From Nostoc sp. UHCC 0302 (GTDB taxonomy: Bacteria; Cyanobacteriota; Cyanobacteriia; Cyanobacteriales; Nostocaceae): a stretch of 64,000 nucleotides of DNA. The stretch covers positions 2,668,501-2,732,500 of the forward strand of contig NZ_CP151099.1 in NCBI RefSeq assembly GCF_038096175.1. Direction: 5' to 3'. The stretch's first letter is position 1, and each line of letters opens with the position of its first letter. Position numbers and translations under genes: made by a program. Under the pieces are notes generated by a model, which saw only the letters and a program-made list of their open reading frames with translations, did no database searches and had not been told where the DNA came from. Positions 46,041-55,767 of the stretch are shown one piece after another.

Positions 46041-47129
46041 TTACCACCCTTGCATTTCTACCAATTCCATAGACAAATTATTAATTTCCTCCAAATCAGG
46101 TTTGTGAGGTAGAGTAGATTGTTCGTAAACAGTTTCCATTTCGGCAACTAAATCCTCTGCCATTTTCATCACTTGTTCATAAGAATATTCACCCTTGAGG
46201 ATGGCTTTTAAATCTTCAACATCACCAGCTGTCCTCCTATCTACAATCACTTCTCCTTGCCGCAATATTTCTAACCCACTGCGTAGCAATCTAATGCAGT
46301 GCATTCCATGTTTCAAGTCATAACCCGACTTTCTTTCCATTTCTGCCCTAGCCGGATTCCTGTTTGCTTGCCAAGATAAGTAAGCCTTCCACTCTCTTAA
46401 AGCGATTTGATAGTTCTGACTTTTCTGAAGCAGGCGAATAAAATCTTTACGGCTATTAGTTAAGTTTTGGGTATATTCCAAACTTTCATCGGGTAAAGTG
46501 TATTGTTTCAATACTCCTTTAAAATCAATATCAGCTGTTAGCAATTGGTATAATTGCTCAGCTTCTTCTAAAAACTCAATCCTGCCTCTGATTAAAATAT
46601 AAAGGTATTCTAGAAAAGCGTTTAACTCATCTTTGCTCAGTGGTACTTCATCTTCTATAGCGAAATCAGATGGAATTGGTTTCTTTTGCGGTGGTTTTAA
46701 CAACCACCTACGATGAGTTTCCATTTTTTTGATTTGGGCAAACGCATAACCAGTATAAGTGTGCTTTACCTTTTTGCTCAGAAATAGTTGTCTATGGTTA
46801 ACTAAATGTTGTCCTACTGGAGTTAAAACAGGATAGTTATTTAGCCAAAGCAATTCCAAAATATTAGGATTCGCTCCTGCTAATAACTGGAGAATTTTTC
46901 TTAATTCATATATAACGGTGTCTTTGTTCCCATCTATGAATGGAAAAATTCCAGGTTCATCCCAACCAGTATCTTTTTGCTCTATATGATCAAATCCCAA
47001 GTAGTATTTCTTGGGTGCAATAAAAACTCCCCGATAATCAAAATCTGAGCCAGGGCGATTTAAACCATAGCCGTGGCTACCTGCCAAACCAACTAAAATA
47101 GTTCTTTGTTCAACTTCTATTCTTTTCAT
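46041..47129 (-). CDS. Nucleotidyltransferase of the DNA polymerase beta superfamily, RlaP-like
   Basis: 362 aa. The N-terminus has GLAGSHGYGLNRPGSDFDYR, the GS...DxD metal-binding signature of pol-beta nucleotidyltransferases. It is followed by a long helical region with LELLWLNNYP, KKMETHRRWL and a C-terminal YDLKHGMHCIRLLRSGLEIL. This architecture resembles RlaP-type proteins linked to RNA repair in phages and bacteria. No RNA ligase or Rtc genes are adjacent, so the role is open. Start ATG 47129. Confidence 0.82.
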   Translation of the reverse strand: MKRIEVEQRTILVGLAGSHGYGLNRPGSDFDYRGVFIAPKKYYLGFDHIEQKDTGWDEPGIFPFIDGNKDTVIYELRKILQLLAGANPNILELLWLNNYPVLTPVGQHLVNHRQLFLSKKVKHTYTGYAFAQIKKMETHRRWLLKPPQKKPIPSDFAIEDEVPLSKDELNAFLEYLYILIRGRIEFLEEAEQLYQLLTADIDFKGVLKQYTLPDESLEYTQNLTNSRKDFIRLLQKSQNYQIALREWKAYLSWQANRNPARAEMERKSGYDLKHGMHCIRLLRSGLEILRQGEVIVDRRTAGDVEDLKAILKGEYSYEQVMKMAEDLVAEMETVYEQSTLPHKPDLEEINNLSMELVEMQGW

Positions 47130-47658
47130 ATCAATTAATTAAAATATAGCCATTCTATCTAAACTAATGTGATCTGTCAGTGAACGGCATTCATTATTGT
47201 TAGTGTTAGACTCTCTCACATTATCTTTAAATTTATTTTTCGTGTTTTCACGACTGACATGAGGATTATAACTCAACTATTCTGAGTGCAAAGAAATACA
47301 TTTTTTGTTTAACTCTCCCACTGCTAGCTCCCCGCTGCACTCGCTCAACATCCCCTGAAAATAGTGATAGCAGTCCAAGATAATTTGCCCGACTTTTGTG
47401 TTGCAATCCAAGAATTGCATATGCTAACAGCGTTCTAGCCCAGATTCGGGCGCAGGGCGCGCTTCCTCTCCTTGGGTTAATTCTGCCGTTAAGTCATAGT
47501 TTAGATGGGCTAGAGATATACGGGTGATGCTGCTTAAAACCAGAGTTTGATATGCTACTGCCAAAGTCTTGGTTATGACGAGGTTAAGAGTTGGAATTAC
47601 CTTCCGGATATCACTGTAGTAATCAAGTGTATGTATAAAAAGAGAGCTGCACTTCATT
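47130..47658. other. Intergenic region, no gene recognised
   Basis: 529 bp between divergent genes. The minus-strand frame at 47424-47657 has no protein character and contains repeat-like GC-rich sequence (GGGCGCAGGGCGCG). Confidence 0.45.
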
Positions 47659-48114
47659 ATGATTAACCAGATTACCGCTTTGGAATCCTGTTGGCATTCT
47701 TCTTCACCCTGGGGTCAGTCTATGCCTCCGCTAGCAGTTCAAATGCAGGAAAAAGTTTTCTTGCCAAACTTAAATCTATCAGGCTACTGCTGTGGCGTTC
47801 AGTGGTCAATAAAGCAGTGGATTTATGCAATCGTCTTCAATGACGTAACGCTCTACTTGTCTAGTGAAGAATTTCATCCAACAAATGTACTTGAAAACCT
47901 CACTATTCTTACTCCAGCTTTTTGGTTAGGCGATGTAGTTGAGGTTAACTTCAGCGAACAACCTCAACGCCGAATTATACAAGGAGTTTTTAGCCTGAAA
48001 AACAATTGGCTTTACGGTGTCGAGTGGCGTTCTCCAATTTTAGAAGAAACGGCGCTTTCAGAAACCCAATTTGTATGGCTAACTGATGCTGACTTAGCCA
48101 AACTACAGACATAG
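47659..48114 (+). CDS. Hypothetical protein, DUF1392-like
   Basis: 151 aa, ATG start. The pattern MINQITALESCWHSSSPWGQ, followed by GYCCGVQWSIKQWIYAIVF and a C-terminal LKNNWLYGVEWRSP, matches my memory of DUF1392, a roughly 150-residue family almost restricted to Nostoc and Anabaena. Soluble, Trp-rich, beta-type. Function unknown. Followed by MITE-2 element sequences. Confidence 0.65.
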   Translation: MINQITALESCWHSSSPWGQSMPPLAVQMQEKVFLPNLNLSGYCCGVQWSIKQWIYAIVFNDVTLYLSSEEFHPTNVLENLTILTPAFWLGDVVEVNFSEQPQRRIIQGVFSLKNNWLYGVEWRSPILEETALSETQFVWLTDADLAKLQT

Positions 48115-48189
48115 GTGTCTTTAACTTGTACTACCCTGCCAAAATTAAGAGCGATCGCCTGTGATCATGAAATGATAGTCAGTTACTCT

Positions 48190-48674
48190 TACAGCAGAAT
48201 TCAGAATACATTCGTCATAATTAGGAAGAAAAATAGGCTTTATACATGACTTTGAGGCCTATATTGTGTACTTCATCAACTTGAAATCTGCTGTAACAAA
48301 CCTGTGTTTCACTGAGTAAATTAGCCAAGTTTATTAATCCTTGCGATCGCCTCTGGCATTCTCCTTTGAAAAGCAATTATTATGCGAGTTTTTGTCAGCT
48401 AAATATTAATGATAGGGTGAAGTGATCACACAACACAATCAATCAGACAAAAACTTGTTTTTTGGATCTTTATATAGATATATATAGAGTCCATTTGACA
48501 TCTTTTACTGTATCGAAGTACATTGACGCAACAGCCTTATTCAGCAGCTATGCCGTACTCGTTTTGGCGATCGCGTTGCCGTTTTCGCTTTCCTTAACCT
48601 TTATTGGCATGGACTTGGGCTTTTTCATGACTCTACCCACACCTGAGTAAAATTTAGCTCTGAATTCTGCTGTA
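48190..48674. mobile_element. MITE family 2: copy C (48190-48295) within a 485-bp segment bounded by perfect 15-bp inverted ends
   Basis: TACAGCAGAATTCAG at 48190-48204 pairs with TTGAAATCTGCTGTA at 48281-48295 (13 of 15, 106-bp element). It also pairs perfectly with CTGAATTCTGCTGTA at 48660-48674, giving a 485-bp composite. The extra part contains a small hydrophobic frame (48462-48650). Copy C shares its interior with copy A at 35089. Confidence 0.75.
48462..48650 (+). CDS. Possible small hydrophobic peptide inside a MITE-bounded segment
   Basis: 62 codons with TTG start. Contains one probable membrane helix (YAVLVLAIALPFSLSLTFIG). No ribosome-binding site seen and no family recognised. 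It ends 9 bp before a MITE-type end. Could be a passenger, or chance. Confidence 0.25.
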   Translation: MDLYIDIYRVHLTSFTVSKYIDATALFSSYAVLVLAIALPFSLSLTFIGMDLGFFMTLPTPE

Positions 48675-48682
48675 TTTATTTC

Positions 48683-49423
48683 TCAGCTAGCAAATATACG
48701 TTCCAAAAACGCGGTTATTTCAGCCCAAGCCAAGGTAGTAGCAGCCGAATCGTAGCGATAACCGTCATCGCGCATGAAAGTATGCTCTGCCTCATAAAGG
48801 AAAACTTTATTCGTTACACTCGCATTATCCAAAGCTTTAATTATGGTTTTTCGATCATGTTCTGGTATATGTGGGTCGAGTGTACCGAATACTAATAGCA
48901 TCTCGCCTTTGATTTCACTCACCCGATGAATTGTATCAGCTACCCCTTGTCCCAACTTGCCACTGGGAATACCAGTCGGGTAGCAACAGACAGAAGCCTT
49001 AATTTCGCTCATGAAAGCGGCTCGGAAAGCCAAGTGTCCACCAATACAAAAACCTAGAGTGCCTATTTTGCCTGGAGAAACCAAACTTTCTGCTTGAAGA
49101 AATTCAACTACAGCACGACAATCTGCATCATAATCAGCGATCGCTGTTCGACGAGCATCATCATTGCCCCGCATCCGACCTAAATCGTCTGGTTCGATAA
49201 CTAGACCAATTGGCTCAATGCGATGATAAATTTCTGGTGCTGCCACTACATAGCCATATCCTGCTAAATAGTTAGCTAAACGAATCATTGGATCACCTAG
49301 CTGATATATATCACTGTAAAATACAATACCTGGGTAAAGCCCTACTGTTTTGGGAGCTGCTACATAGACGCGCATCAAACTGTCATCTACTCTTAACTCA
49401 ACATTGCGTTTAGTGATTTGCAC
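48683..49423 (-). CDS. Dienelactone hydrolase family protein
   Basis: 246 aa alpha/beta hydrolase with complete triad: nucleophile Cys126 in GFCIGGHLA, Asp183 in VFGTLDPHIP and His214 in EAEHTFMRD. The motif YSDIYQLGDPMIRLANYLA near the N-terminus is usual in bacterial members of unknown substrate. Cytosolic. Related enzymes open dienelactones in aromatic degradation or act on other esters; no pathway neighbours. Confidence 0.92.
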   Translation of the reverse strand: MQITKRNVELRVDDSLMRVYVAAPKTVGLYPGIVFYSDIYQLGDPMIRLANYLAGYGYVVAAPEIYHRIEPIGLVIEPDDLGRMRGNDDARRTAIADYDADCRAVVEFLQAESLVSPGKIGTLGFCIGGHLAFRAAFMSEIKASVCCYPTGIPSGKLGQGVADTIHRVSEIKGEMLLVFGTLDPHIPEHDRKTIIKALDNASVTNKVFLYEAEHTFMRDDGYRYDSAATTLAWAEITAFLERIFAS

Positions 49424-49901
49424 TTTTTATCTCCGTGTCACGCCTATATTCGTTAACTTGTGAACAGGGGGCTTAGAATTTAGAGCAGTTTACTAGCTTG
49501 CTTAAAAGGACGCATCCTTTCATTATTTACCTTTCTCGCAGAACTGAGAAGTAAGCTGAGAACAATTTAATCAATTGCCCAACTTACACCTACTATCAAC
49601 AAGCAAAATGCTCAATGAATGTAATTTTGATAAAACGATTCAGACGAACCATATAATAACTATTTTGATGTTTCCAAGGCCAGCAATACAAACGCTAGGG
49701 ACAATAAAAGTATCTTGACCTTCACGATACCAATTCTTAGTTACTATTAATTAAATAGATAGCCGCTAAAAATCAGAGTAAATACAGATATTAAAAAGCG
49801 ACCATTATTTTATTTATGGTGCTTCATTAGACTGTCAATTTTACCGTTAATTTATACTTTTAAGTATTAGCAGTAACTTTTGTACTTATATTTGAAAAAA
49901 A
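49424..49901. other. Intergenic region, no gene recognised
   Basis: 478 AT-rich bp. Contains an ATACCAATTC motif (49727) similar to the IS630 end. Nothing else supported. Confidence 0.4.
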
Positions 49902-50395
49902 CTACCTAAAGAGCAAAGCAGGAATGTAGCTGCTGCTTAGCATTGGGGTTGTAGTACTGCCAATAATTAAGTGCCGAATGCGGCTGTGTCCGTAGGCTCG
50001 CATAATTAGTAAATTGATATCTTGCTTTTCTACGTAGTTAGCTGTAATCCTTTCTGGTTCGCCATGTATTATCTGACAAATTGGCGCAAAGCTAGGTGTA
50101 CATGCTTTTATTTGGGCAGTTTGCAGGTGAGCAATTGCTGCGTCATCCATCTGTTTCTTTGCTACAGTGAGCAGATGAAGTTCCATATCTTTAAAAGCAG
50201 TGAGTCCGCCAAAAACTACAAAGCTTTCTGGCAACTCTTACCACCATCATTAAGCCAGCAGTATTTTACCTATTGGCTGAAACTTACGTGATGTCACTAA
50301 GCTACGAAACAATCTCCCTTCACGAGAAATTACTACAACAGAACGCAACTTGGTATAGGGCATGGGACAGGTTTTGCATAGCAGAACCAGGGTGA
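49902..50395 (-). pseudogene. Universal stress protein, frameshifted
   Basis: The 110-codon frame at 49902-50234 is a UspA-type domain C-terminal part, ending with INLLIMRAYGHSRIRHLIIG followed by STTTPML (the ATP-loop-like G-2x-G-9x-G pattern). The N-terminal strand is found in other frames just upstream: REGRLFRSLVTSRKFQPIGK then ILLA-stop, and DGGKSCQKAL one base shifted. At least two frame changes near 50230-50260 break the gene. Upstream frame residues suggest that the ancestor had two Usp domains. Confidence 0.6.
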
Positions 50396-50722
50396 GGTTT
50401 TCTGAGCTTACTTAAATAAACCATAAATTAGACTTGTGTGTACATCGTAGAGGATTATAGGCAATTTTTATATAACACCTTAAGGATTGCTATATCTTGC
50501 TACATTAAATTCTTTCTCAAGCCGATTATCCTCTCATAAACTGTAACTATTACGAAGGAAAATAATGATATACATTGATATTTTCTATGGTAAATCAAAT
50601 TTAATGAATCATAAATCTTACTGATGATTACCTTTAGAAATTAGCATTTTACCAAATGATTTTTTTAAGTAAATATAAAGAGAAGAACATTCACTCCAGA
50701 TAATAGATTTTGGAGAAAACAA

Positions 50723-52453
50723 ATGGTTGCACTCAGAGAAAATAATCAAATTATTTCCAATCCAGGACGTTTAACAATTAAAACTGTTGAAATTGCTGCT
50801 GAAACAACTGCTATTCGTTGTCTCGATTGGGATAGAGACCGTTTTGATGTAGAGTTTGGTTTACGAAATGGGACAACCTATAATTCTTTTTTAATTCAAG
50901 GAGAAAAAATTGCTTTAATTGACACTTCTCACCGGAAGTTTGAGCAGTTATATCTGGAAATACTCTTAGGATTAATTGATCCAGCTAGAATAGACTATTT
51001 AATTATTAGTCACACAGAACCAGATCACAGTGGATTGGTCAAAGATATTTTACAGTTAGCTCCCTCCATTACCGTTGTCGGGGCTAAAATAGCTATTCAA
51101 TTTTTAGAAAATATGGTTCACCAGCCATTTAAAACAAGGGTGATCAAAAATGGAGAACGCTTAGATTTAGGCAACGGACACGAATTAGAATTTATCTCTG
51201 CACCAAACTTACACTGGCCCGATACAATATTGACCTACGACCATAAAACTTACACTCTTTACACCTGTGATGTGTTTGGAATGCACTACTGTGATGACCA
51301 TACCTATGATGAAAATATAGGTTCATTAGAAGAGGACTTTAAATATTACTATGATTGTCTGATGTCCCCCAATGCACGTTCTGTATTGGCAGCTTTGAAG
51401 CGGATTGAAAAATTAGACATCAAAACAGTTGCAACGGGACATGGCCCTTTACTACAACACTATATTTCAGAATGGCTTGGACGTTATCAAAACTGGAGTT
51501 TAGAACAAGCTAAAACAGAGACATTAGTAGCGCTGTTTTACACTGAAGATTATGGTTACAGTGAGCAATTAGTACGTGCTGTAGCACATGGATGCGTGAA
51601 AACAGGCGTGGCAGTAGAATTGGTAGTATTCAATAACGCTGAGCCTCAAGAAATTCGCGAATTAGTTACACAAGCTTCTGGTTTAGTTATTGGAATGCCG
51701 CCTCAATCTTCAATCACGGCTCATGCTGCTTTGAGTACTATTTTAGCTGCGGCGCACAATAAGCAGACCATTGGTTTATTAGAGTCAGGAGGGGGAGAAG
51801 ATGAACCTGTTTATCCCTTACGCAATAAATTTCAAGAATTGGGATTAACTGAAGCCTTTCCCCCAATTTTAGTTAAGGAAATTCCTACACAAGCGACAGA
51901 ACAACTTTGTGATGAAGCGGGAACAGATATCGGGCAGTGGTTAACTCGCGATCGCACCATTAAACAAATCAAATCTATCAATACCAACTTAGAAAAAGCC
52001 CTAGGGCGTATTAGCACAGGACTATATATTATCACTGCCAGAAAAGGAGAGATTCAAAGTGCAATGTTGGCTTCTTGGGTCACTCAAGCAAGTGTGAATC
52101 CTTTAGGAGTGGCGATTGCTGTATCCAAAGAACGGGCAATTGAATCTTTTATGCAAGTAGGCGATCGCTTTGTTTTGAACGTCTTAGAAGAAGGCAAATA
52201 TCAAGGATTCATGAAACATTTTCTCAAGCGCTTTGCCCCTGGTGCAGATCGTTTTGTGGGAGTGAAGACATATCCTGCCACTAATGGATCTCCCATTCTT
52301 GCAGAAGCTTTAGCTTATATGGAATGTGAAATCACTAGCCGCATGGATTGTGGAGATCATTGGGTTATTTATAGCACCGTTCAAACTGGACGAGTTGCCA
52401 ACATCAATGCACTTACTGCCGCCCATCACCGCAAAGTTGGAAATCATTACTAA
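50723..52453 (+). CDS. flv4: Flavodiiron protein Flv4
   Basis: 576 aa: metallo-beta-lactamase-like diiron domain, flavodoxin domain (from about residue 265) and C-terminal flavin reductase domain (from about 430, GRISTGLYIITARKGE). Diiron ligands are canonical: His97, Glu99, Asp101, His102 (HTEPDH). In Synechocystis the order flv4 - sll0218 - flv2 is one operon induced at low CO2 and high light, and Flv4 carries the canonical site as here. Flv2/Flv4 act as a heterodimer near photosystem II as an electron sink. Same order here supports the name. Short 5' region (about 290 bp) follows the Usp relic. Confidence 0.9.
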   Translation: MVALRENNQIISNPGRLTIKTVEIAAETTAIRCLDWDRDRFDVEFGLRNGTTYNSFLIQGEKIALIDTSHRKFEQLYLEILLGLIDPARIDYLIISHTEPDHSGLVKDILQLAPSITVVGAKIAIQFLENMVHQPFKTRVIKNGERLDLGNGHELEFISAPNLHWPDTILTYDHKTYTLYTCDVFGMHYCDDHTYDENIGSLEEDFKYYYDCLMSPNARSVLAALKRIEKLDIKTVATGHGPLLQHYISEWLGRYQNWSLEQAKTETLVALFYTEDYGYSEQLVRAVAHGCVKTGVAVELVVFNNAEPQEIRELVTQASGLVIGMPPQSSITAHAALSTILAAAHNKQTIGLLESGGGEDEPVYPLRNKFQELGLTEAFPPILVKEIPTQATEQLCDEAGTDIGQWLTRDRTIKQIKSINTNLEKALGRISTGLYIITARKGEIQSAMLASWVTQASVNPLGVAIAVSKERAIESFMQVGDRFVLNVLEEGKYQGFMKHFLKRFAPGADRFVGVKTYPATNGSPILAEALAYMECEITSRMDCGDHWVIYSTVQTGRVANINALTAAHHRKVGNHY

Positions 52454-52584
52454 CTTGGGGATTGGGCATGGGGCATTGGGCATTAGTTATTTATTTCTCC
52501 CTCACTTCCCTAGTCCCTAGTCCCCAATGCCCAGCGATGCACTGAGCTTGTCGAAATGTCCCCAATACATATCAGAAAAAAGCC

Positions 52585-53097
52585 ATGTATAAGCCTGTTG
52601 AAAATACCTCACTTTCTCTGTATGAAATCAATCGTGGACGCATTGTGCGAACCTTGGAATTGATTCAAGATGTGATTGTGATTTCTCTGTGCATGGGTTT
52701 ATTTAGCTTCATGGTGCTTCAAGTGAGAGATATGTTCCTCTCTCTATTGCCCCCGCTAGATTTTCATGCTGTTACCGCAGATATTCTCTTTTTACTTATC
52801 TTGGTTGAATTGTTCCGGCTGCTGATTATTTATCTACAAGAACAACGAATATCTATTGGGGTAGCTGTTGAAGTAGCCATTGTTTCCGTCTTGCGAGAAG
52901 TCATTGTTAAAGGTGTTCTCGAAACTAATTGGAGCCAAGTGTTAGCAACTTGTGCCTTCTTATTAGTTCTGGGAGTATTACTAGTTGTCCGAGTTTGGTT
53001 ACCCCCTACCTTTGACGGTATCGACCCAGAACAAGAAATATCTAAACGCTACAAAAATCGTATCAAATCAGAATTAACTCAGAATAACAGCCATTAA
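52585..53097 (+). CDS. PsiE-family membrane protein, Sll0218 homologue of the flv4-flv2 operon
   Basis: 170 aa with four hydrophobic segments: QDVIVISLCMGLFSFMVL, ADILFLLILVELFRLLIIY, the moderately hydrophobic ISIGVAVEVAIVSVLREVIV and LATCAFLLVLGVLLVVRVW. This is the phosphate-starvation-inducible E (PsiE) family pattern. In Synechocystis the middle gene of the operon, Sll0218, is a thylakoid protein that stabilises photosystem II dimers. It lies 131 bp after flv4 and 87 bp before flv2. Confidence 0.85.
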   Translation: MYKPVENTSLSLYEINRGRIVRTLELIQDVIVISLCMGLFSFMVLQVRDMFLSLLPPLDFHAVTADILFLLILVELFRLLIIYLQEQRISIGVAVEVAIVSVLREVIVKGVLETNWSQVLATCAFLLVLGVLLVVRVWLPPTFDGIDPEQEISKRYKNRIKSELTQNNSH

Positions 53098-53131
53098 GAA
53101 GGGAGACAAGGGGAATTAGGAATTATAAATA

Positions 53132-53170
53132 CCCCAATCCCCAATCCCCAATCCCCAGTCCTCAATCCCC
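53132..53170. repeat. Heptamer STRR (CCCCAAT)n
   Basis: Five to six tandem CCCCAAT units, the later ones diverged, immediately before the AGGAGG ribosome-binding site of flv2. Confidence 0.85.
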
Positions 53171-53184
53171 AACAGGAGGTTACT

Positions 53185-54921
53185 ATGTCTGCTGCTACTT
53201 TAACACCCAGCCGTAAGAGAGATGTGCAGGTTGCTGAAATTGGTAAAAATACCCTGATATTGCGATCGCGGACTTGGGAAAGACTAAAATTTGAGGTTGA
53301 GTATTCTCGCCAACAAGGAACTACAGCAAATTCTTATTTAATCCAAGCTGATAAAAAGGTCTTAATTGATCCCCCTGGTGAATCTTTTACCGAAATTTAC
53401 ATTCAGCAACTGGCACAACATCTAGACTTCAACACTTTAGATTATATTGTTCTGGGTCATGTCAATCCTAACCGCAGAACAACGTTAAAAGTATTGCTAG
53501 CTCAAGCCCCCCAAGCCACGCTGATATGTTCTCGCCCTGCTGCTAATGCTCTCAAAACTACCTTTCAAGAGTGGGAATCACGTATTCAATCTGTGCGCTC
53601 AGAAGATACTCTAGACTTAGGACAGGGACATTATCTTTCCTTTATCACCGTACCGACTCCCCGTTGGGCAGATGGACTTTGTACTTATGATTCTGCCAGC
53701 AAAATTCTTTATACAGACAAATTTTTGGGCGCTCATATTTGCGAAGATACTTTATTTGATGAAGATTGGAAGAGATTAGACGTAGAACGTCGCTACTATT
53801 TTGACTGTCTCCATGCACCCCAAGCCAAACAAGTCGAAGTCGCTTTAGATAAATTGACAGTTTTGGAAGCAAAATGTTACGCCCCAGCTCATGGCCCAGT
53901 TGTTCGTTACAGCCTAAGTCGTTTGACTTATGATTACCGTCAATGGTGCCAAGCACAAAAATCTCAGGAGTTGAGCGTTGCTTTACTCTATGCCTCAGCT
54001 TATGGAAATACAGCAATTTTAGCTAATGCGATCGCCCAAGGTTTGATTAAAAATGGAGTCAATGTAGAGCCAATCAATTGTGAACTAGCAGATCCCGCAG
54101 AGATTACCCGCATTATAGAAGCTTGTGATGGCTTTATTATTGGCTCACCGACTTTAGGCGGTCATGCACCGACTCAAATTCAAACCGCTTTAGGTATAGT
54201 CCTTTCTACAGGAACTAAAACCAAGTTAGTAGGGGTGTTTGGTTCCTACGGTTGGAGTGGAGAGGCAATTGATTTACTAGAAAGCAAACTCAGAGACGCC
54301 AATTATCGTTTAGGGTTTGAAACAATTCGGGTGCGCTTTAGTCCTACTCCTGAAATTATGCAGCAGTGTCAAGAGGCAGGTGCTTCTTTTGCCCAAAACC
54401 TGAAGAAAACCAAGAAGTTGCGTACTCCTCGTCAAGCTGTAACAGAAGCTTCTGTAGACCGTACTGAACAAGCAGTGGGGCGAATTATTGGTTCTTTGTG
54501 CGTTGTGACAACTCGTGATGAAGAAACTCACAAAGGAGTTTTAACTTCTTGGGTGTCTCAAGCAACTTTTAATCCGCCAGGGATCATGATTGCCATTGCT
54601 AAAGAGCAAAATGCAGATTTAATGCGTCATCCAGGGGATAAATTTGTGTTGAATATCCTTAAAGAAGGAAGAAATGTGCGACGATATTTTTCTCGTCATA
54701 GTACTTTAGGCGATAATCCCTTTGCTAATCTTTCCACACAAACTGCTCAGAATGGTTGTCTAATTCTGAATGAGGCGCTAGCTTATTTGGAATGTACAGT
54801 GCAAAATCAGCTGGAATGCGGTGACGGGTGGTTGCTTTATGCCGTAGTAGATACAGGAGAAGTATTTGAAAATGATGGTGTAACTGCCCTTGAACATCGA
54901 AAATCGGGCAGCCATTATTAA
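53185..54921 (+). CDS. flv2: Flavodiiron protein Flv2
   Basis: 578 aa with the same three domains as Flv4, preceded by a strong AGGAGG. The diiron site is non-canonical: the HxExDH motif reads His92-Val-Asn94-Pro-Asn96-Arg97. This is as expected of Flv2/Flv1-type subunits, which lack normal iron ligands. Flavodoxin domain starts near AVLLYASAYGNTAILANAIA and the flavin reductase domain near GRIIGSLCVVTTRDEE. Forms a heterodimer with Flv4. Distal gene of the operon. Confidence 0.9.
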   Translation: MSAATLTPSRKRDVQVAEIGKNTLILRSRTWERLKFEVEYSRQQGTTANSYLIQADKKVLIDPPGESFTEIYIQQLAQHLDFNTLDYIVLGHVNPNRRTTLKVLLAQAPQATLICSRPAANALKTTFQEWESRIQSVRSEDTLDLGQGHYLSFITVPTPRWADGLCTYDSASKILYTDKFLGAHICEDTLFDEDWKRLDVERRYYFDCLHAPQAKQVEVALDKLTVLEAKCYAPAHGPVVRYSLSRLTYDYRQWCQAQKSQELSVALLYASAYGNTAILANAIAQGLIKNGVNVEPINCELADPAEITRIIEACDGFIIGSPTLGGHAPTQIQTALGIVLSTGTKTKLVGVFGSYGWSGEAIDLLESKLRDANYRLGFETIRVRFSPTPEIMQQCQEAGASFAQNLKKTKKLRTPRQAVTEASVDRTEQAVGRIIGSLCVVTTRDEETHKGVLTSWVSQATFNPPGIMIAIAKEQNADLMRHPGDKFVLNILKEGRNVRRYFSRHSTLGDNPFANLSTQTAQNGCLILNEALAYLECTVQNQLECGDGWLLYAVVDTGEVFENDGVTALEHRKSGSHY

Positions 54922-55020
54922 AGTCGTCAGCCTCAAGTCTGCGGTTATACTAATCAAGCCTGTCTATCTCACTGGTGCTAAGCTTCACCCAATTGGGCGC
55001 AGATATAGCAGGAGACAAGG

Positions 55021-55083
55021 AACACTTCTCTACAAGAGGCTGCGCCCTAAGCACAGCTATGCCGCAGGCTTTACGACAGGCGG
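55021..55083. repeat. Dispersed repeat, copy 2 (inverted)
   Basis: Reverse complement of the sequence at 21036-21100 with a few substitutions. Confidence 0.7.
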
Positions 55084-55144
55084 TAGTTGAATCTCGACTT
55101 CGCTCGATTTCCGCGTACTTGTGCTGAGCGTCTTGCCCTGACTT

Positions 55145-55189
55145 GTGCCGAGCATCTCGACTTCGCTCGATGGAACCGGAGCCGAGGTA
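55145..55189. repeat. 45-bp dispersed repeat, copy 2
   Basis: 44 of 45 bases equal to 45929-45973. Confidence 0.85.
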
Positions 55190-55767
55190 GCGTAGCCGTA
55201 CCCCTCCGAGGAAGCAAGCTACGCATAGCGTCCCGTAGGGAAGGGAGCCGAAGTAGTCGAAACTCAGTGCATCGCAGGGAACAGGTTTGAAAGTCTTTTG
55301 ATGTCTAGGTTTTATGTTTATTTGATGTCTTAAACTACCTGGTGAGAGCCATATCACCAGTTGAGCAAACTTTTCTGGATAAATCTCTTTCTTCAAACTC
55401 CAACATCACCCTCTACCGCTCATCAGTAGCATCCTTGAGAGGTTAAGATAAAGCACCTTTTGTCAATCAGTTAAAATACTCAAAATCGTCATTATCTACA
55501 AAGTATTTAACAACTTAAATATTGTGTCAATTGTACCAGTCGTAAACCTGTTAGGTGGGGCGGGTTAAGCAGCTATCAGCAAGAATGGCACTAAGATAAG
55601 GGCAAACCTATTATTTATAAGGCTTTTGGGTGTGGGGTGTAGGGTGTAGGGTGTAGTGATCAAGAAGTTTATTAATGTTTGCACTTCCATTCTATTTTTC
55701 TTAATTTCTGACTACACCCCACACCCTGCCCCCAACAAAGAGCCTGATTCATGGATTTTAGCTTTTC

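Larger units (their letters stand above)
54922..55767. other. Repeat-rich intergenic region downstream of flv2
   Basis: No gene recognised. Holds inverted copy 2 of the 21036 repeat (55021-55083), copy 2 of the 45-bp repeat (55145-55189), further CTACGCATAGCGTCCCGTAGGG sequence (first 20 bases at 55220) and a GGGTGTAGGGTGTAGGGTGT-type tract at about 55629. Frames on both strands here are repeat translations. Confidence 0.55.

Noticed and set aside
47424-47657. 77-codon minus-strand frame
   Set aside because: Unlikely composition, overlapped by repeat-like GC-rich DNA, no similarity recognised.
54950-55396. 148-codon minus-strand and overlapping plus-strand frames after flv2
   Set aside because: They translate dispersed repeats (for example Ile-Glu-Arg-Ser-Arg-Asp repeated) and are not genes.
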